Notes under the pieces: model-generated | The model's input: only the letters and a program-made list of their open reading frames with translations | Database searches by the model: none | What the model was told of the DNA's origin: nothing | Assembly: GCA_910587895.1 (NCBI GenBank) | Contig: CAJUOE010000247.1 | Span: 1 to 31,787 of the forward strand | Origin: an uncultured Lachnospiraceae bacterium | GTDB lineage: Bacteria; Bacillota; Clostridia; Lachnospirales; Lachnospiraceae | Length of the DNA stretch: 31,787 nucleotides | Direction of reading: 5' to 3' | Part shown: one piece after another, positions 1 through 7,602 of the stretch | Layout of the letters: every line of letters begins with the position of its first letter | Position numbering within the stretch: the first letter of the stretch is position 1 | Made by a program: the position numbers and the translations under genes

Positions 1-326
1 CCTTTTGGTGTATGAATGTGTGCTTTCACACCTTCCAGACCACAATTCTGGATTTGGTCTGCATAGATTCCCTTGACAATCTTGCTGAGATTTGTCTGTG
101 AGGATTCTGTCTGTGCTTCTTTCTTGCCATAAAACAGCGGACGAACGCCCTTTACCTCTGTGATTGTGGAAAGCTTATCATCCTCCCCATTTAATACAAT
201 ATGTCCTTCAGGCTTCAGATAATCAAAAATTTCACTCTTAGCTTTTAAAATGCCCTCTCTGGTCTTTAATTTTTCCAGATAATATTTTTCTTCCTCCACA
301 TTCAGCGGCTTTAAAAAAGTTTTCAA
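1..326 (-). pseudogene. MurF-like fragment, 5'-truncated, runs off the left edge
   Basis: The leftward reading frame begins (TTG, or GTG at 335) just after an in-frame TAA at 341-339 and stays open to the window edge. It encodes residues typical of the middle of MurF (UDP-MurNAc-tripeptide:D-Ala-D-Ala ligase): TREGILKAKSEIFDYL, then GHIVLNGEDDKL, and later GLEGVKAHIHTPK. The N-terminal part with the GxxGKT ATP loop, roughly the first third of MurF, is absent. The sequence upstream is not MurF-like but is a terminator hairpin whose T-tract overlaps the first codons. I infer a remnant of a murF copy rather than a working ligase. An AGAGGTG six bases before the TTG could permit translation, so a short expressed protein is not excluded. 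The 3' part lies outside the window. Confidence 0.6.
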
Positions 327-383
327 AAAAAGCACCTCTTAGCTGATTTACTACATTCTATGAAAAATCAAGCCCTGAAGTGC
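324..383 (-). terminator. Intrinsic terminator for leftward transcripts
   Basis: On the minus strand, GCACTTC (383-377) pairs with GAGGTGC (338-332, one G-U pair). Inside it GCTTGATTT (373-365) pairs with AAATCAGC (349-342) with one bulge. Seven T residues follow directly. It would end the leftward transcript from TraX-DUF5662 that passes under the DUF4250 gene, and it insulates the MurF fragment. Confidence 0.6.
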
Positions 384-403
384 CTTTCCATATTAAATTC
401 AAC

Positions 404-432
404 TTGTCATCCCCACAAATAGCGGTTATACT
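404..432 (+). promoter_or_regulatory. Promoter of the DUF4250 gene
   Basis: TTGTCA (404-409) and TATACT (427-432) are separated by 17 bases, about 30 bases before the start codon. This is a good vegetative sigma-A type match. Confidence 0.6.
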
Positions 433-464
433 GTGAAAGAAACCTGAAATTGGAGGTACGATAA

Positions 465-641
465 ATGAACTTACCAAAAGATCCCGTTATGCTTCTCAGT
501 GTTGTCAATACCTATCTGCGCGATTACCACGCATCCCTGGAAGAACTGTGCGACGACGCCGCCATCTCCGCAGACGACCTGGTGCAAAAACTCGCCGCCA
601 TTGACTACCACTATGACCCTGCAAGGAATCAATTCTGCTGA
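465..641 (+). CDS. DUF4250 domain-containing protein, 58 aa
   Basis: A 58-residue cytoplasmic protein starting MNLPKDPVMLLSVVNTYLRD and containing AAIDYHYDPARNQF, the pattern I recognise as DUF4250, a small family of unknown function common in Clostridia. The start is set by TTGGAGGTACGATAA just upstream. A promoter lies at a normal distance. The last 13 bases overlap the end of the convergent DUF5662 gene on the other strand. No membrane segment or metal motif is visible, and the function is unknown. Confidence 0.85.
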   Translation: MNLPKDPVMLLSVVNTYLRDYHASLEELCDDAAISADDLVQKLAAIDYHYDPARNQFC

Positions 642-1216
642 ATGACTGGCGCAGACGGTTTCTGATACGGCGTCCCGTAATCTTTCTGTTTGAGCAGTTC
701 ATGTTTGATGTAATGGAATACCGCGTCTTCTCCCTCGTCCGCCAGCATGTGCAGAAGCTTTTCCAGCAATTCCCTGGTATCTTTGTGAATGATATGATGC
801 TCCCTGCCATGCTCGTAATATTCGAGGGCGCTGCGGTCTGTATACTTCTCTTTCTGATAGTTCCTGGACGCGGATACGCGGTCAATAAACATTTCCACCA
901 CATACTTGAGCGGCATCTTCATGCCGGCAATTCCCTTTTTGCCATCGCCCACCGCATAATCAATCCAATATTCCATATGGTGCTTGTTTCTGCCCTTATG
1001 ATGCAGCCACGCCAGGGAATATCCCTTTTCCTGGCGCTCCATATGGTGCGGGCTCAAGCCGTTCTGGTAATACTTACAGCCCACCATAAATTCAGTCGGG
1101 CTGTACTTGGACAGGTCATGCAACAGCCCCTGTTTATATAATCCTACCCGGAAACACCCTTTCATCACAAGCATTTTATGATGGTTGATTGTCCTCAAAT
1201 GCTGCCAAGCTTTCAT
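629..1216 (-). CDS. DUF5662 family protein, 195 aa
   Basis: The protein opens MKAWQHLRTINHHKMLVMK and continues with GLYKQGLLHDLSKYSPTEF and WLHHKGRNKHHMEYWIDY. These histidine- and aspartate-rich signatures (HHK, HDLSKYSPTEF, HHKGRNKHH) are those of DUF5662. The spaced His/Asp residues resemble a metal-binding helical bundle of HD type; that is an inference, not a shown function. The start has GAGGTG about eight bases upstream. It lies 26 bases after the TraX gene and is probably co-transcribed with it. Its 3' end overlaps the DUF4250 gene on the opposite strand by 13 bases. Confidence 0.85.
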   Translation of the reverse strand: MKAWQHLRTINHHKMLVMKGCFRVGLYKQGLLHDLSKYSPTEFMVGCKYYQNGLSPHHMERQEKGYSLAWLHHKGRNKHHMEYWIDYAVGDGKKGIAGMKMPLKYVVEMFIDRVSASRNYQKEKYTDRSALEYYEHGREHHIIHKDTRELLEKLLHMLADEGEDAVFHYIKHELLKQKDYGTPYQKPSAPVIQQN

Positions 1217-1242
1217 AAATACACCTCACAAAACCATATAAA

Positions 1243-1905
1243 CTAATAAATTATCCTAATAATCAAATATAAAATTAATAAATGCAACGGATAGAAAACA
1301 TAGAAAAAATACTTCAGGGAAGGCCCCTTTTTGCCATTGTAGAGCATCATCGGAAGAGCCGCCAGGGAGGCATAAGACTGAATACCGATTCCATAGAGCA
1401 ACAAGTTCTCCACCGCAAGCATGAAATGCCGGAATATCTTCCGCTCATACAACAGATAATAACATAGAATGAACACGATCCCCGAACCGCTGTAATCCGT
1501 ATGCATAAACTCCGCTGTTACAATCGCAATAGCCGCGATTAATAATATCATGATTTTATTCTTGCACTGTTTCGCCAAATCTATGGTTACAACTCCAAGG
1601 AACAAAGTAAAAAACACATTCTGATGATCCCAGCGGATCCCGCCGAACAGGGCAAGGTCAAAGGGAATCTCCGAAATACATGCAAACAATAGCAGACGCA
1701 GTTCATATCTGCGGATATTGCTGGTATGCATCGCCCCTTCGACAAGCAGAAAGCAGTAAATCGGGAAAGCCAGCCTTCCAATCATCCGCAGAATCCTGTA
1801 CTGCGGAAATAACACTGCTCCCGTATGGTCAATGAGCATACAGACCATGGCGATACATTTCAGTGTAAAACCGTTGATTCCAAATGTCGCCTGTCTCTCT
1901 TCCAT
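1243..1905 (-). CDS. TraX family membrane protein, 220 aa
   Basis: A polytopic membrane protein of the TraX family. In F plasmids TraX acetylates pilin; chromosomal Firmicute members have no settled role. Diagnostic stretches are GFTLKCIAMVCMLIDHTGA near residues 12-30, RLAFPIYCFLLVEGA, and SEIPFDLALFGG with the conserved WDHQNVFFTL that follows. Several hydrophobic helices cover the rest and the tail is hydrophobic up to the stop. The length is normal for the family. A strong GAGGAGGAG precedes the ATG. There is no conjugation gene nearby, so a housekeeping acyltransferase-like role is more likely than plasmid transfer. Confidence 0.85.
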   Translation of the reverse strand: MEERQATFGINGFTLKCIAMVCMLIDHTGAVLFPQYRILRMIGRLAFPIYCFLLVEGAMHTSNIRRYELRLLLFACISEIPFDLALFGGIRWDHQNVFFTLFLGVVTIDLAKQCKNKIMILLIAAIAIVTAEFMHTDYSGSGIVFILCYYLLYERKIFRHFMLAVENLLLYGIGIQSYASLAALPMMLYNGKKGPSLKYFFYVFYPLHLLILYLIIRIIY

Positions 1906-1945
1906 GTTCTGCTCCTCCTCAATTTACTTCATTGGTTCCGATATG

Positions 1946-2123
1946 GGCATCAGGGCTCCTCCCGCTTCGCGGGTCCCTCCTCATGCCATTCGACTTTACA
2001 GGCCACGCTACAAGGCATCAGGGCTCCTCCCGCTTCGCGGGTCCCTCCTCATGCCATTCGACTTTACAGGCCACGCTACAAGGCATCAGGGCTCCCCCCG
2101 CTTCGCGGGTCCCTCCTCATGCC
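1946..2123. repeat. 68-bp tandem repeat with internal hairpin, 2.6 copies
   Basis: Two full 68-base units (1946-2013, 2014-2081) and a 42-base third unit (2082-2123) are nearly identical; the third has one change (CTCCTCCCG to CTCCCCCCG). Each 42-base core starts GGCAT and ends ATGCC, with nested AGGG/CCCT and CCCGC/GCGGG arms, so it folds on either strand. The 26-base linker ATTCGACTTTACAGGCCACG... is repeated twice. After copy three, the motif CTCATGCCA is duplicated and runs into the last codons of the GH13-like gene. Since 68 is not a multiple of three, this is not protein coding. It fills the gap between GH13 and TraX and may act as a processing or termination structure. Confidence 0.9.
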
Positions 2124-2126
2124 AAC

Positions 2127-4040
2127 TCATGCCATTCCTCGAATAGATTTTCCAGACAGAAGGCAGACGGACTGTTCCCTGACCCGGAATTCCTGTACCC
2201 GCCCAACCAGTTTCGGCTCCTCAAAAACAGAATTCTCCTGCGAGGTATCTAACAGCAGTCTCCATTCCATATTCTCCGGCAGCGCAAACTTCTGCGTTGT
2301 ATATTGAAAATTATATGCAATATAAATATTTTCTTTCAAATGGGAATATTCTCCCGCATAGTACATGCCGACAAAACTGCGGTTCATGTCAAAGTCTATC
2401 TTCCAGCCGCCGTCGCTGTGGTAAGACAAATCCGGGCAGCCCAGATTCTTATAATCCGTCAGATGATAGGGATTGGGGCTGCGCAGCATGGGATAATTCT
2501 TCCTCAGCCTTGCAAGCTGCCGCACATAATCCGTAATCTGCCTGCTGGCCAGGTTGTTCTTCCAGTCTTTCCAGCCAATCTCGTTGTCCTGGCAATAAGC
2601 ATTGTTATTTCCGTTCTGCGTATTGGCGCACTCGTCTCCCATCCAGATCATCGGTATTCCCTGCGCAAAAAACAACACTGCAAGGGCATTCTTCACCTGC
2701 CGTTTGCGGAAATCAAGAATCGGACGTTTCCGGCTTATCCCTTCCTGTCCACAGTTCATACTGAAATTATAGCGGTTCCCATCCCGGTTATCCTGCTCAT
2801 TTAACTCATTATGCCTGAACTCATACGAAAATACATCCCACAGGGTAAATCCGTTATTTTCCGCAATAAAATTGACAAATCCCTGCTTTTTCTGCTGTCT
2901 GCGCATCTGGCAGACAAACTCATAGGTATTTCCATTCTGATGATTCATCAGCTTGCGGACCTCATAGAGGAATCTGTCATCGTACGTATACAATTCCGGT
3001 CCAAACCGCTCATTATCCTGCGTAAGCTCCTGGGAAAATCCGTCTGAAAACAATTTGCATCCGTCAAGCCCCGGATCCTGCGCCAAAAGACACGCTCCTG
3101 CGGGATTGCCAATAATCCGAAAACCATCTACATGGTATTCTTTCCTCCAGTAATGCAAAATCTCAGTTATTAAATATGGATTTATCTTCTCCGGAAAATA
3201 AAACTCCAACACGATTTCCATATTCTTCTGATGCATTTTCGCAATCAGGCGTTTGAGCTCATCCGGCTCATTCTCCTTCAGATAGGAGGCCTTGGGCGCA
3301 AAATAATTTCCTGCGGCATAGCCCCAGTAATTGATTCTTGTCTTAAAATTCTTCTGCTCCTTGCTGTCATCCAGAATCATAAACTCCTCAAATTCATACA
3401 AAGGCATAAAAAGCAGGGTGGTAACGCCCAGTTTCTTTAATTCATCCAGCCTGTGCTCAATTGCCCCCACAGTACCCCGTTTGAGGTTGTTGTTTCTCAT
3501 TCCCATCGAAAATCCACGCGCATGGAGCTTATACATGACCATATCCTCTTTGGGAATCTGCGGGTATTTATCTTTTTTCCATTTAAAATCCGAAAAATAA
3601 AAAGAACTTTTAATCTTTATCTTCTCATTGCTGTTCTGTTTTGCAGATGATGCGCCCATAGCCTGCTCCTGTGCTTTGCGTTTCTTCTCACGCTGCGGCA
3701 CAAACGGTTCTGCCTGCCATGACAGCGGCCTGCGTCTCTCATCTCCCCAGATTTCACGACCGGAAATCCTACGTGCATAGCGGTCGGTCACTTCTTCTGA
3801 ATCTACCTCAAAATTATAATCATAATTCTCCCAATCCAGCCCCTGTAGGCCCACAGTATACAGAGTTTTCCTACTTTCCTGTGCCTTCATAGGAATTTTC
3901 AGAATCGTTCCATTCTCTCTGGGATACAAAATCACCTTACATTTGGCATTCTCATGCGCCTGAACAGAAAACAAAATCGTGTCTCCCTGTTTTGCCACAC
4001 CTGCCTGTTCCTGGATCCCGGTACAGATTTGAAAATTCAT
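2127..4040 (-). CDS. GH13 isoamylase/pullulanase-like protein, probably catalytically inactive, 637 aa
   Basis: The architecture is that of isoamylase-type alpha-glucan enzymes: an N-terminal CBM48-like beta domain (about residues 15-100), a linker, then a TIM barrel starting MYKLHARGFSMG (169-180) with RLDELKKLGVTTLLFMPLYEFEE, and later AQGIPMIWMGDECANTQNG. The four catalytic regions are altered. Region I reads EIVLEFYFPE instead of DVVxNH. Region II reads DGFRII (305-310), without the Asp nucleophile. Region III reads KLFSDGFS where KLIAEPWD is usual. Region IV reads AENNGFTL instead of HDGxTL. I infer an enzyme-fold protein without hydrolase activity, perhaps glucan-binding or regulatory. 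No signal peptide is visible. AGGAGGAG sets the start. The last codons (GMA) overlap the edge of the 68-bp repeat. Confidence 0.8.
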   Translation of the reverse strand: MNFQICTGIQEQAGVAKQGDTILFSVQAHENAKCKVILYPRENGTILKIPMKAQESRKTLYTVGLQGLDWENYDYNFEVDSEEVTDRYARRISGREIWGDERRRPLSWQAEPFVPQREKKRKAQEQAMGASSAKQNSNEKIKIKSSFYFSDFKWKKDKYPQIPKEDMVMYKLHARGFSMGMRNNNLKRGTVGAIEHRLDELKKLGVTTLLFMPLYEFEEFMILDDSKEQKNFKTRINYWGYAAGNYFAPKASYLKENEPDELKRLIAKMHQKNMEIVLEFYFPEKINPYLITEILHYWRKEYHVDGFRIIGNPAGACLLAQDPGLDGCKLFSDGFSQELTQDNERFGPELYTYDDRFLYEVRKLMNHQNGNTYEFVCQMRRQQKKQGFVNFIAENNGFTLWDVFSYEFRHNELNEQDNRDGNRYNFSMNCGQEGISRKRPILDFRKRQVKNALAVLFFAQGIPMIWMGDECANTQNGNNNAYCQDNEIGWKDWKNNLASRQITDYVRQLARLRKNYPMLRSPNPYHLTDYKNLGCPDLSYHSDGGWKIDFDMNRSFVGMYYAGEYSHLKENIYIAYNFQYTTQKFALPENMEWRLLLDTSQENSVFEEPKLVGRVQEFRVREQSVCLLSGKSIRGMA

Positions 4041-4065
4041 ATGCTCCTCCTATGCTGTCTACTAA

Positions 4066-4105
4066 CCTCTGTTTCCTAAATCTCTGTTTCGTAATTCTCT
4101 GTTTT
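4066..4105 (-). repeat. Three 15-bp-period repeats in the leader of the GH13-like gene
   Basis: In transcript orientation GAAACAGAG (first copy AAAACAGAG) occurs three times with an exact 15-base period (4105-4096, 4090-4081, 4075-4066), between the predicted promoter and the ribosome site. It may bind an RNA-binding protein or simply be replication slippage. Confidence 0.6.
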
Positions 4106-4115
4106 CCATAGCTTT

Positions 4116-4144
4116 ATTATAACAACTCCTATAGGTTTTGGAAA
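4116..4144 (-). promoter_or_regulatory. Probable promoter of the GH13-like gene
   Basis: TATAAT (4121-4116) is preceded by TTTCCA (4144-4139) at 17 bases. The -10 is perfect and the -35 is weak. It lies about 75 bases before the start codon. Confidence 0.45.
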
Positions 4145-4166
4145 GATTTTTTTTATAACAGTGGCA

Positions 4167-4195
4167 TTTTATTCCTGTTTATGGTACACTATAAT
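4167..4195 (+). promoter_or_regulatory. Probable promoter of the HD-GYP gene
   Basis: A perfect TATAAT (4190-4195) has TTTTAT 17 bases upstream. It lies about 75 bases before the HD-GYP start and is divergent from the GH13 promoter. The -35 is weak. Confidence 0.4.
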
Positions 4196-4268
4196 ACAAA
4201 TGATAACCTTTCACATGGGGTTCTAAGCAATTTATAACAATCTACTCTAAAGAAAAGAGGAACTTCCT

Positions 4269-5348
4269 ATGATTAAGACAGCGATAACAGATATTAAGGC
4301 AGGCACTTATTCAGCAACGCCTGTATACAGCAAAACCGGACAGCTAATACTTTCTGCCCACACGCTTTTGACGTCACAGCAGATTTCCCGGCTGGAATTT
4401 TACGGGATCGAATGGGTAAATATCGAGGAGCCGTCTGAGCATCCTGATTCACAGAAACAGGAAGAACCTGTCTCCTACGCACAGAAAGTACGCAAGAGCG
4501 AAGAATTTCAAACCTTCAAAGTAGATTACGATGAGAAGTCACGCTATCTGGAATCTTCTTTCGATGACCTTGTCAACAAAAATATTCCAGTGGAAGACCG
4601 GGCGCTTATCAACGAGGTAAGTTCCCTGTACGCCAACAGCCTGACATCACTCTCCGTATTTGATATGCTGCACAATATGCGCCAGATTGACGATACCACA
4701 TTCGCGCACAGTATCAACGTTGCTCTCATCGGACGTATGCTCGGTGAATGGCTGCAGCTCTCAGAAGAAGACCTGGATGTACTGACAATCGCAGGACTGC
4801 TTCACGATATCGGGAAATGCACGATTGACCCCAATATCCTCTTAAAACCATCCTCACTTACCCCCAAAGAATACGAAGAGGTCAAGAAACATGCGGCAAA
4901 CGGTGCTGAACTTCTTGCCGGTCAGGATTTAGACCCACGCATTAAGGACGCAGCGCTGATGCACCACGAACGCTGTGACGGCAGCGGTTATCCCGCCGGA
5001 TTGAAGAATGAAGAGATTCCGGACTTTGCCAAGATTATTGCCATAGCCGACGTATATGACGCCATGACTTCCAAACGTCCTTACCGCAAAGGCTACTGCC
5101 CGTTTGAAGTAATTGCCACGTTTGAGAAGAACGGACTTGAAAAATTTGACATTGAATACATAATAACATTTATGACCCGTATTCTGGATACCTATATGGG
5201 CAATACCGTCCAGCTCAGTGACGGATCTACCGGAGTCGTAATCATGAATAACAAGGTACACTACTCCCGGCCGTTGATCCGACTCAGCACAGGTGAATGC
5301 CTGGACCTGGTAAAACGCCCTGACCTTTATATTCAGGCGATCATATAG
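4269..5348 (+). CDS. HD-GYP domain protein, probable cyclic-di-GMP phosphodiesterase, 359 aa
   Basis: The C-terminal half is a complete HD-GYP domain: first metal histidine in FAHSIN (H147), HDIGK at 179-183, and HHERCDGSGYP at 232-242, followed by ADVYDAMTSKRPYR. HD-GYP proteins hydrolyse cyclic di-GMP, and some act on other cyclic dinucleotides. The N-terminal ~130 residues are soluble and show no receiver or membrane segment, so the input signal is not evident. AGAGGAA precedes the ATG. The gene stands alone, with the DUF1292 gene 77 bases downstream on the same strand. No GGDEF protein is present in the window. Confidence 0.92.
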   Translation: MIKTAITDIKAGTYSATPVYSKTGQLILSAHTLLTSQQISRLEFYGIEWVNIEEPSEHPDSQKQEEPVSYAQKVRKSEEFQTFKVDYDEKSRYLESSFDDLVNKNIPVEDRALINEVSSLYANSLTSLSVFDMLHNMRQIDDTTFAHSINVALIGRMLGEWLQLSEEDLDVLTIAGLLHDIGKCTIDPNILLKPSSLTPKEYEEVKKHAANGAELLAGQDLDPRIKDAALMHHERCDGSGYPAGLKNEEIPDFAKIIAIADVYDAMTSKRPYRKGYCPFEVIATFEKNGLEKFDIEYIITFMTRILDTYMGNTVQLSDGSTGVVIMNNKVHYSRPLIRLSTGECLDLVKRPDLYIQAII

Positions 5349-5425
5349 TTTCCGGACAATTTTTACACAGACGTATCCATTGGCAGGCATTATTACATAA
5401 TTATAGAAAGAACGAGGTAAGCCCT

Positions 5426-5770
5426 ATGAACGACAAACCGGACACCACCCCTGCAAATCTGGCAGATGAAGAAGACGATATGGAAGACCTTCGCGTCACC
5501 CTGACACTGGATGATGACGAAGAAGTAGAATGCCAGATACTTACCATTTTCGATATCGACGACCAGAACTACATTGTCCTCATGCCGGCAGACGACGAGG
5601 AAGACGAGGACAGCGAAGAAGGCGAAGTATACATTTTCCGCTACTTCGAGGATGAGGACGGTAATCCCTCTCTGGAAAATATCGAAGACGAAGAAGAATA
5701 TGAAGAAGTAACAGAATATTTCGAAGAATTGCTGGAAGAGGCTGCATGGGACGATATGTTTGAAGATTAA
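5426..5770 (+). CDS. DUF1292 (YrzB-like) acidic protein, 114 aa
   Basis: A highly acidic small protein with the DUF1292 core VTLTLDDDEEVECQILTIFD followed by YIVLMPADDE and VYIFRYFEDEDGNPSLENIE. In Firmicutes the family (YrzB in Bacillus) often sits beside yrrK/yrrL. That context is absent here and the function is unknown. The N-terminal 20 residues and the C-terminal EEYEEVTEYFEELLEE tail are almost entirely acidic. The start is preceded by ACGAGGTAAG. Its stop overlaps the stop of the convergent helicase gene by four bases, so transcripts of the two must collide or share a terminator. None is visible. Confidence 0.85.
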   Translation: MNDKPDTTPANLADEEDDMEDLRVTLTLDDDEEVECQILTIFDIDDQNYIVLMPADDEEDEDSEEGEVYIFRYFEDEDGNPSLENIEDEEEYEEVTEYFEELLEEAAWDDMFED

Positions 5771-7602
5771 TTCTTCTGCATTTCCTCCACGAACCGGGAG
5801 ACCTCGACCTCCCTTCCATTGATTTTTTTCACACTGTGAATATGAATTTCCTGTCTGGCGCGTGTTAATCCCACATAGAACATGCGCCTTTCTTCTTGTA
5901 TATCGGCGTCCAGAACGGCTTTGCGGTAAGGCATGAGTCCCTCATTGACATCAAGGATATGAACAACCGGGTATTCCAGCCCTTTGGCGCTGTGCAGCGT
6001 GGCGAGCGACACGCAGTCTCCCGACATTTCCTGCTGTTTCTTCTGCTGTTTCAATTCCTGCGTATACTCTTCCATATGTACAAACCACGAATCAAAGTCC
6101 GGATATGATTTTGCGTCATCCTGCAATTCGTCCAGGATTTCAATCAGGCTGTCCGCACTGATTCTGCGGTAATTTGCATATTCCCGCAAATACTCCTCAT
6201 ATCCAATCCCAATACAGATATAGTTCATCGCCGCAAATGGTTTCAGGCGGCTGATCACGCGCAAATCCGCTTCAAGCTGCTCAATCCGCTCCGCTACCCA
6301 ATGCTGTTTTTTATCGTAGAAATAATCCGCCCACACATCAAAGGCCACCGTCTCCTCTTCCAGACTGTCACGGGTGATATAGCGGTTCGGCCGGTTCATG
6401 ATTTTGAGTATGTCCGCCCGGCTGCGCCCGCCCAGCGCAAGACGTATATATGTACAAATATCCCGCGTGACCCAGTGTTCGTAGAGATTGGGAATATTAT
6501 CCCTGGTACGGAACGGAATATTATATGCCATTAACTGCGACATAAACATCCTCGGCTGCGTATTGGTGCGAAACAGCACGGCGCAGTCCTGATATCCATG
6601 CCCTTCCCTGCAAAACTGCAGAATCTGGTCAATCACCGCCCTCCCTTCTTCCTGCTGCCCTTCCCATGTATGGTAATGCACGCTCTTTTCCCTGTGGAAA
6701 CTGGCAGAAAGTTTCTTTTCGAAACGCTGCGCGTTATGCGAAATCAGGCGCAGGGACACCTCCACAATTTCTTTGGGCGAGCGGTAATTAATATCCAGCA
6801 GCACACGTTTTGTCTGCGGATAGGCCTTCTCGAATCCCAGCATCAGTTCCGGCCTTGCACCCCGGAAACGGTAAATCGACTGGTCGTCATCGCCCACCAC
6901 GAACAGGTTATCTTCCGGCTGCGCAAGCATCCTTACAATCTCAAACTGAATCTTATTGATATCCTGAAACTCGTCAATCAGGATATATTTGAATTTCTGC
7001 TGCCAGGAGGCCAGAATGTCCTTCCTCTGCGCAAACAATTCATAACAGTATACCAGCATATCGTCAAAATCAATCAGCCGTTTGGCACGCATCTGATTGT
7101 CGTACAGACAATATATCTTTTCAAAAATCTCTTTCGCACAGTTTTTGGGATAATAATGCGCAAGGGGCGCCCCGGTATTTTTCACAAGGCTGATCTCACT
7201 CAGCATATCCCCGATAAATTCATTCTCATCTTCGTATTCCAGGTGCATCCTGCGTATGATCTCACGCATGAGCGTGAAACGCTGTTCTTCTCCTGCAATG
7301 TTGCTGCTGCGAAATCCATAGGCATGTTTTAGAATCTGAAAAAAGACGGCATGAAAAGTTCCGAACGTAATCGGATATTTCTTATTATCCATCAGAGCGT
7401 AAAAACGCTCCCTCATTTCCTCTGCCGCCGCCCTGGTAAAAGTGATCACAAGAATACATGAGGGGTCAACCCCCTCATGCAAAATAAGATTCTTTACCCG
7501 CTGTGTAATCGTCAGCGTCTTTCCAGAACCAGGTCCCGCCAATACCAGCATAGGGCCGTCCTTATGTCCGATCGCCTCCGTCTGGGATGAATTAAAGCTC
7601 AT
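5767..7602 (-). CDS. UvrD/PcrA-type ATP-dependent DNA helicase, 611 aa
   Basis: A superfamily 1A 3'-5' helicase. Visible motifs are the Q-motif FNSSQTEAI at the N-terminus, Walker A AGPGSGKT (22-29), motif Ia ITFTRAAAEEM, motif II DEFQD (210-214), motif III GDDDQSIYRFRGA (237-249), motif V LATLHSAKGLEY and motif VI YVGLTRARQ. At 611 residues it is about 100 shorter than PcrA and lacks its C-terminal RNA-polymerase/Tudor-like tail. I chose the ATG at 7602 because it follows AAGGAAG and forms an ATGA overlap with the gltX stop, indicating translational coupling; an upstream in-frame extension lies entirely inside gltX in another frame and is not credible. A role in repair or recombination is inferred. 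Confidence 0.92.
   Translation of the reverse strand: MSFNSSQTEAIGHKDGPMLVLAGPGSGKTLTITQRVKNLILHEGVDPSCILVITFTRAAAEEMRERFYALMDNKKYPITFGTFHAVFFQILKHAYGFRSSNIAGEEQRFTLMREIIRRMHLEYEDENEFIGDMLSEISLVKNTGAPLAHYYPKNCAKEIFEKIYCLYDNQMRAKRLIDFDDMLVYCYELFAQRKDILASWQQKFKYILIDEFQDINKIQFEIVRMLAQPEDNLFVVGDDDQSIYRFRGARPELMLGFEKAYPQTKRVLLDINYRSPKEIVEVSLRLISHNAQRFEKKLSASFHREKSVHYHTWEGQQEEGRAVIDQILQFCREGHGYQDCAVLFRTNTQPRMFMSQLMAYNIPFRTRDNIPNLYEHWVTRDICTYIRLALGGRSRADILKIMNRPNRYITRDSLEEETVAFDVWADYFYDKKQHWVAERIEQLEADLRVISRLKPFAAMNYICIGIGYEEYLREYANYRRISADSLIEILDELQDDAKSYPDFDSWFVHMEEYTQELKQQKKQQEMSGDCVSLATLHSAKGLEYPVVHILDVNEGLMPYRKAVLDADIQEERRMFYVGLTRARQEIHIHSVKKINGREVEVSRFVEEMQKN

Noticed and set aside
1946..2123. 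CRISPR array
   Set aside because: Linkers are identical rather than unique spacers, only 2.6 units exist, and no cas genes are present.
1825..2307. Open plus-strand frames across the 68-bp repeats (up to 160 codons) with repeated RAPPASRVP-like peptides
   Set aside because: The 68-base period shifts frame each unit, the frames are open only because the repeat lacks stops, they overlap two real genes, and no ribosome site is present.
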